Shown piece after piece: positions 60,592 to 64,000 of a stretch of 64,000 nt of DNA (positions are counted from its first letter, which is position 1; each line of letters begins with the position of its first letter). Source of the stretch: Salipiger mucosus DSM 16094 (GTDB lineage: Bacteria; Pseudomonadota; Alphaproteobacteria; Rhodobacterales; Rhodobacteraceae); NCBI RefSeq assembly GCF_000442255.1, contig NZ_KE557276.1, positions 292,621-356,620 on the forward strand. The letters are read 5' to 3'. Made by a program: the position numbers and the translations under genes. The notes beneath the pieces are model-generated. The model was not told the origin of the DNA and searched no databases. It was given only the letters and a program-made list of their open reading frames with translations.

Positions 60592-61552
60592 TCAGGCGGC
60601 CGTGGCGCGGGCGTGGAAGATGAACCCGAGAAGGTTCATAAGCACCTGTGCCGCAAGGATTCCCGTCGATCCGGTGGGGTCGTGGTCCGGTGCGACCTCG
60701 ACCAGGTCGATGCCCACGACAGGGTGCGCGCGCGCCACCGATTGCAGCAGTTCCAGCACCTCGTAGTAGAGGAACCCGCCGTGGCTGGGCGTGCCCGTGC
60801 CGGGCGCGATGGAGGGGCAGAAACCGTCGATGTCGAGCGTGATGTAGACCGGGACGCCCGCGGGGATGCGCTCCGCGACGCCGCCGGGGACCGGACGGGC
60901 GCGGGCCGTGGCGGACCGAGAGGATGTCGGAGCCCATGGCGCGGGCGGCCTCGTAGCCGTCGCGGGCGGTCGAGGAGACGTTGCGGATGCCGACCTGCGT
61001 GAGGCCGCTGACCCAGGGCTTTTCGGCGGCGCGGCGCATGGGGTTGCCGTGGCCCCGGGTGACGCCGTGGCGTTCATCCACGAAATCAAGATGTGCGTCT
61101 ATCTGCAAGATGTGAAACGGTTTTTGGCCCTCGTATGCCTCGACGCAGGGGATGTTCACCGAGTGGTCGCCGCCGATCACCACCGGCAGGGCGCCCGCCG
61201 CCAGCGCCGCCTCGACGCCGGTGCGGATGTTGGCGTGGCTTTTCAGGGTGTCGGTGTGCACGATGTCGGCGTCGCCCATGTCGACGATGCGGACCTCGGG
61301 GCCGAGGTAGGTCACATCATCTTCGTGGTCGTAAGCCCCTGCGTGACCGAAGGAAAACAGCGTCGAGGCCTCGCGCACCGCGCGCGGTCCGAAGCGGGCG
61401 CCGGCGCGGAACTGGGTGCCCGCGTCGAAGGGTGCGCCGAGGATCGCGGCGTCGGCCTCGAGCGTCGACCAGTCCTCGACATAGGGCTTTTTCGCGAAGG
61501 TGCAGATGCCGGTGAAGGGCAGGTTCAGGCGGCCGGTCTCGTAGCTGTGCAT
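60592..61552 (-). CDS. Agmatinase/arginase-family ureohydrolase, one-base frameshift
   Basis: These binuclear manganese enzymes hydrolyse guanidino compounds to urea and an amine. The corrected protein has 319 residues. Motifs include AGARFGPRAVREAS, VVIGGDHSVNIPCVEAY, HILQIDAHLDFVDERHGVTRGHG and, after the break, YITLDIDGFCPSIAPGTGTPSHGGFLYYEVLELL. The metal-ligand sets GGDHS, DAHLD and DIDGFCPS are all present. The break lies at about 60906 (an extra base in GGGCCGTGG). The substrate could be agmatine, guanidinobutyrate or another guanidine. Two repeats of a palindromic unit lie upstream of its start. Confidence 0.87.
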
Positions 61553-61610
61553 GGTGTCGCGCTCCTTTGGCGCGAGACTGCGGCGCGGGCGTGCGGTGCG
61601 CAAGCTCCTG

Positions 61611-61637
61611 TACCGGTCGTACGGGAGTTCCGTACGG
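61611..61637. promoter_or_regulatory. Operator-like palindromic unit, promoter-distal gene copy 1
   Basis: TACCGGTCGTACGGGA at 61611-61626 is followed by GTT and CCGTACGG at 61629-61637 overlap region, so CGTACGG and CCGTACG form a 7-bp inverted repeat around GAGTT. The first 16 bases recur exactly 50 bp later. It is centred about 70 bp upstream of the agmatinase start. Confidence 0.65.
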
Positions 61638-61660
61638 ATGGGGGCGCGGCGCCGCTGCCG

Positions 61661-61687
61661 TACCGGTCGTACGGGAAAAACGTACGG
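61661..61687. promoter_or_regulatory. Operator-like palindromic unit, copy 2
   Basis: TACCGGTCGTACGGGA is repeated at 61661-61676, followed by AAAA and CGTACGG at 61681-61687. The 50-bp offset from copy 1 puts both on nearly the same face of the helix. It lies about 120 bp upstream of the agmatinase start and on the 3' side of the small membrane protein gene. Confidence 0.65.
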
Positions 61688-61771
61688 TTGCGCAGGACAG
61701 GCCTCGCCCGTCGCGTCGCGGCGGGACAGGACACGCGTCAGGATCAGGTGCCGGCTGGGCGTTCGTCGCCG

Positions 61772-62188
61772 TCATTCACGACGCGAGTTGCGCGAAAGCG
61801 CAATCGCCGCGATCGCACCGACCGCAAGGATCAATCCGAGTGCCGGTGTCGCGCCGAGCGAGGATATCACGAACATCGGTCCTCCGGCGGTGCCCGGACC
61901 GGGCAGAACCAGCGTGCCTGCAAGCAGGGAGGCGATGAAGACAGCAAGGGCGATGATGGCCATGTCTCGAAGCAGACCCCTTGCGCCGGAGCGCCTGGCA
62001 AGATGGGGGAACATCATCCACGAGGTGACGGCCGCACCGAACGCGGCCGCGAACGTCGCGTGAGCCAGCAAATACCGATCGCTGTCCAGCCATCCCGGGG
62101 CTGACGTGGCCGCGGCAGCAAGCATGAAGATCAGGGCGCACAGGGCGGCGCATGCGGCTGCAATCAGGTTGGTCGTGCGTCGCGTCAT
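61772..62188 (-). CDS. Uncharacterised small integral membrane protein
   Basis: This 138-residue protein is predicted to have four membrane segments (about 7-30, 40-62, 74-98 and 110-132), with short charged loops such as HLARRSGARGLLRD. I recognise no family. The start at 62188 gives MTRRTTNLIAAACAALCALIFML, with positive residues before the first segment as expected for topology. A 219-bp intergenic region with two operator-like units separates it from the agmatinase gene; it is divergent from guaB with 227 bp between. Confidence 0.6.
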   Translation of the reverse strand: MTRRTTNLIAAACAALCALIFMLAAAATSAPGWLDSDRYLLAHATFAAAFGAAVTSWMMFPHLARRSGARGLLRDMAIIALAVFIASLLAGTLVLPGPGTAGGPMFVISSLGATPALGLILAVGAIAAIALSRNSRRE

Positions 62189-62259
62189 GATCCGCCGGAC
62201 GGCCTGCCCGTGGTGAGTGCAGTGTAGCCATGAAATGCAATCTTGTCTGCCTGGCCTGA

Positions 62260-64000
<1,741 letters not shown>

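Overview
The window is gene-dense, very GC-rich alphaproteobacterial chromosome. Gene content and order point to the order Rhodobacterales (Roseobacter/Rhodobacter group): an rsmA-pdxA-surA-lptD-lptG-lptF cluster, a full gene transfer agent (GTA) structural cluster of the Rhodobacter capsulatus type, a pyruvate dehydrogenase E1-beta subunit that carries its own lipoyl domain, and guaB followed by an rsmB-like start. No rRNA, tRNA, CRISPR array, insertion sequence or integrase was recognised. The genus cannot be fixed from the sequence alone.

Layout. 1-7449 (minus): ribosome maturation (rsmA), vitamin B6 synthesis (pdxA) and outer-membrane/LPS export (surA, lptD, lptG, lptF), mostly joined by 4-base start/stop overlaps. 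7575-9511 (plus): leucyl aminopeptidase and DNA polymerase III chi. 9587-15462: a membrane aspartic protease, a MarC protein, an ABC-F ATPase, ndk, two small membrane or unknown proteins and an aminotransferase. 15541-30627 (plus): GTA genes g1-g15 in canonical order, interrupted by one antisense GNAT acetyltransferase between terminase and portal. A CtrA-like site, a promoter-like pair and a strong intrinsic terminator precede g1, and a large hairpin separates the capsid gene from g6. 30624-33143: a DksA/TraR-like protein, cysE and an MFS exporter. 33369-37926 (minus): the pdhA-pdhB-small ORF-pdhC operon and ftsB. 38063-44100: pgk, two tandem cyclophilins (one cytoplasmic, one exported), a GNAT/FemAB-like protein, tyrS and anmK. 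44116-50937 (minus): a surface-glycan type cluster with three related family-2 glycosyltransferases, an FkbM methyltransferase and a sulfotransferase, after a lineage-typical protein of unknown role. 51144-55549 (plus): MoxR ATPase, VWA protein and a repeat-rich OmpA-family protein. 55697-62188: MFS transporter, RACo-like ferredoxin/ASKHA protein, CoA-transferase, agmatinase-family hydrolase and a small membrane protein. 62416-64000: guaB and the start of an rsmB-like gene.

Five otherwise well-conserved genes (ABC-F, GTA g14, MFS, RACo-like, agmatinase) are broken by apparent one-base insertions, mostly next to G/C runs. Removing one base restores a full-length protein in four of them; the RACo-like gene needs about four. 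This looks more like base-calling or assembly error than coordinated gene decay, but the sequence alone cannot decide.

The most interesting unexplained signals are: the regulatory architecture in front of GTA g1; the compound hairpin between GTA g5 and g6; a dispersed hairpin-plus-motif repeat seen at two or three intergenic sites; two copies of a palindromic operator-like unit 50 bp apart upstream of the agmatinase gene; and a 36-bp in-frame minisatellite in the OmpA-family gene.
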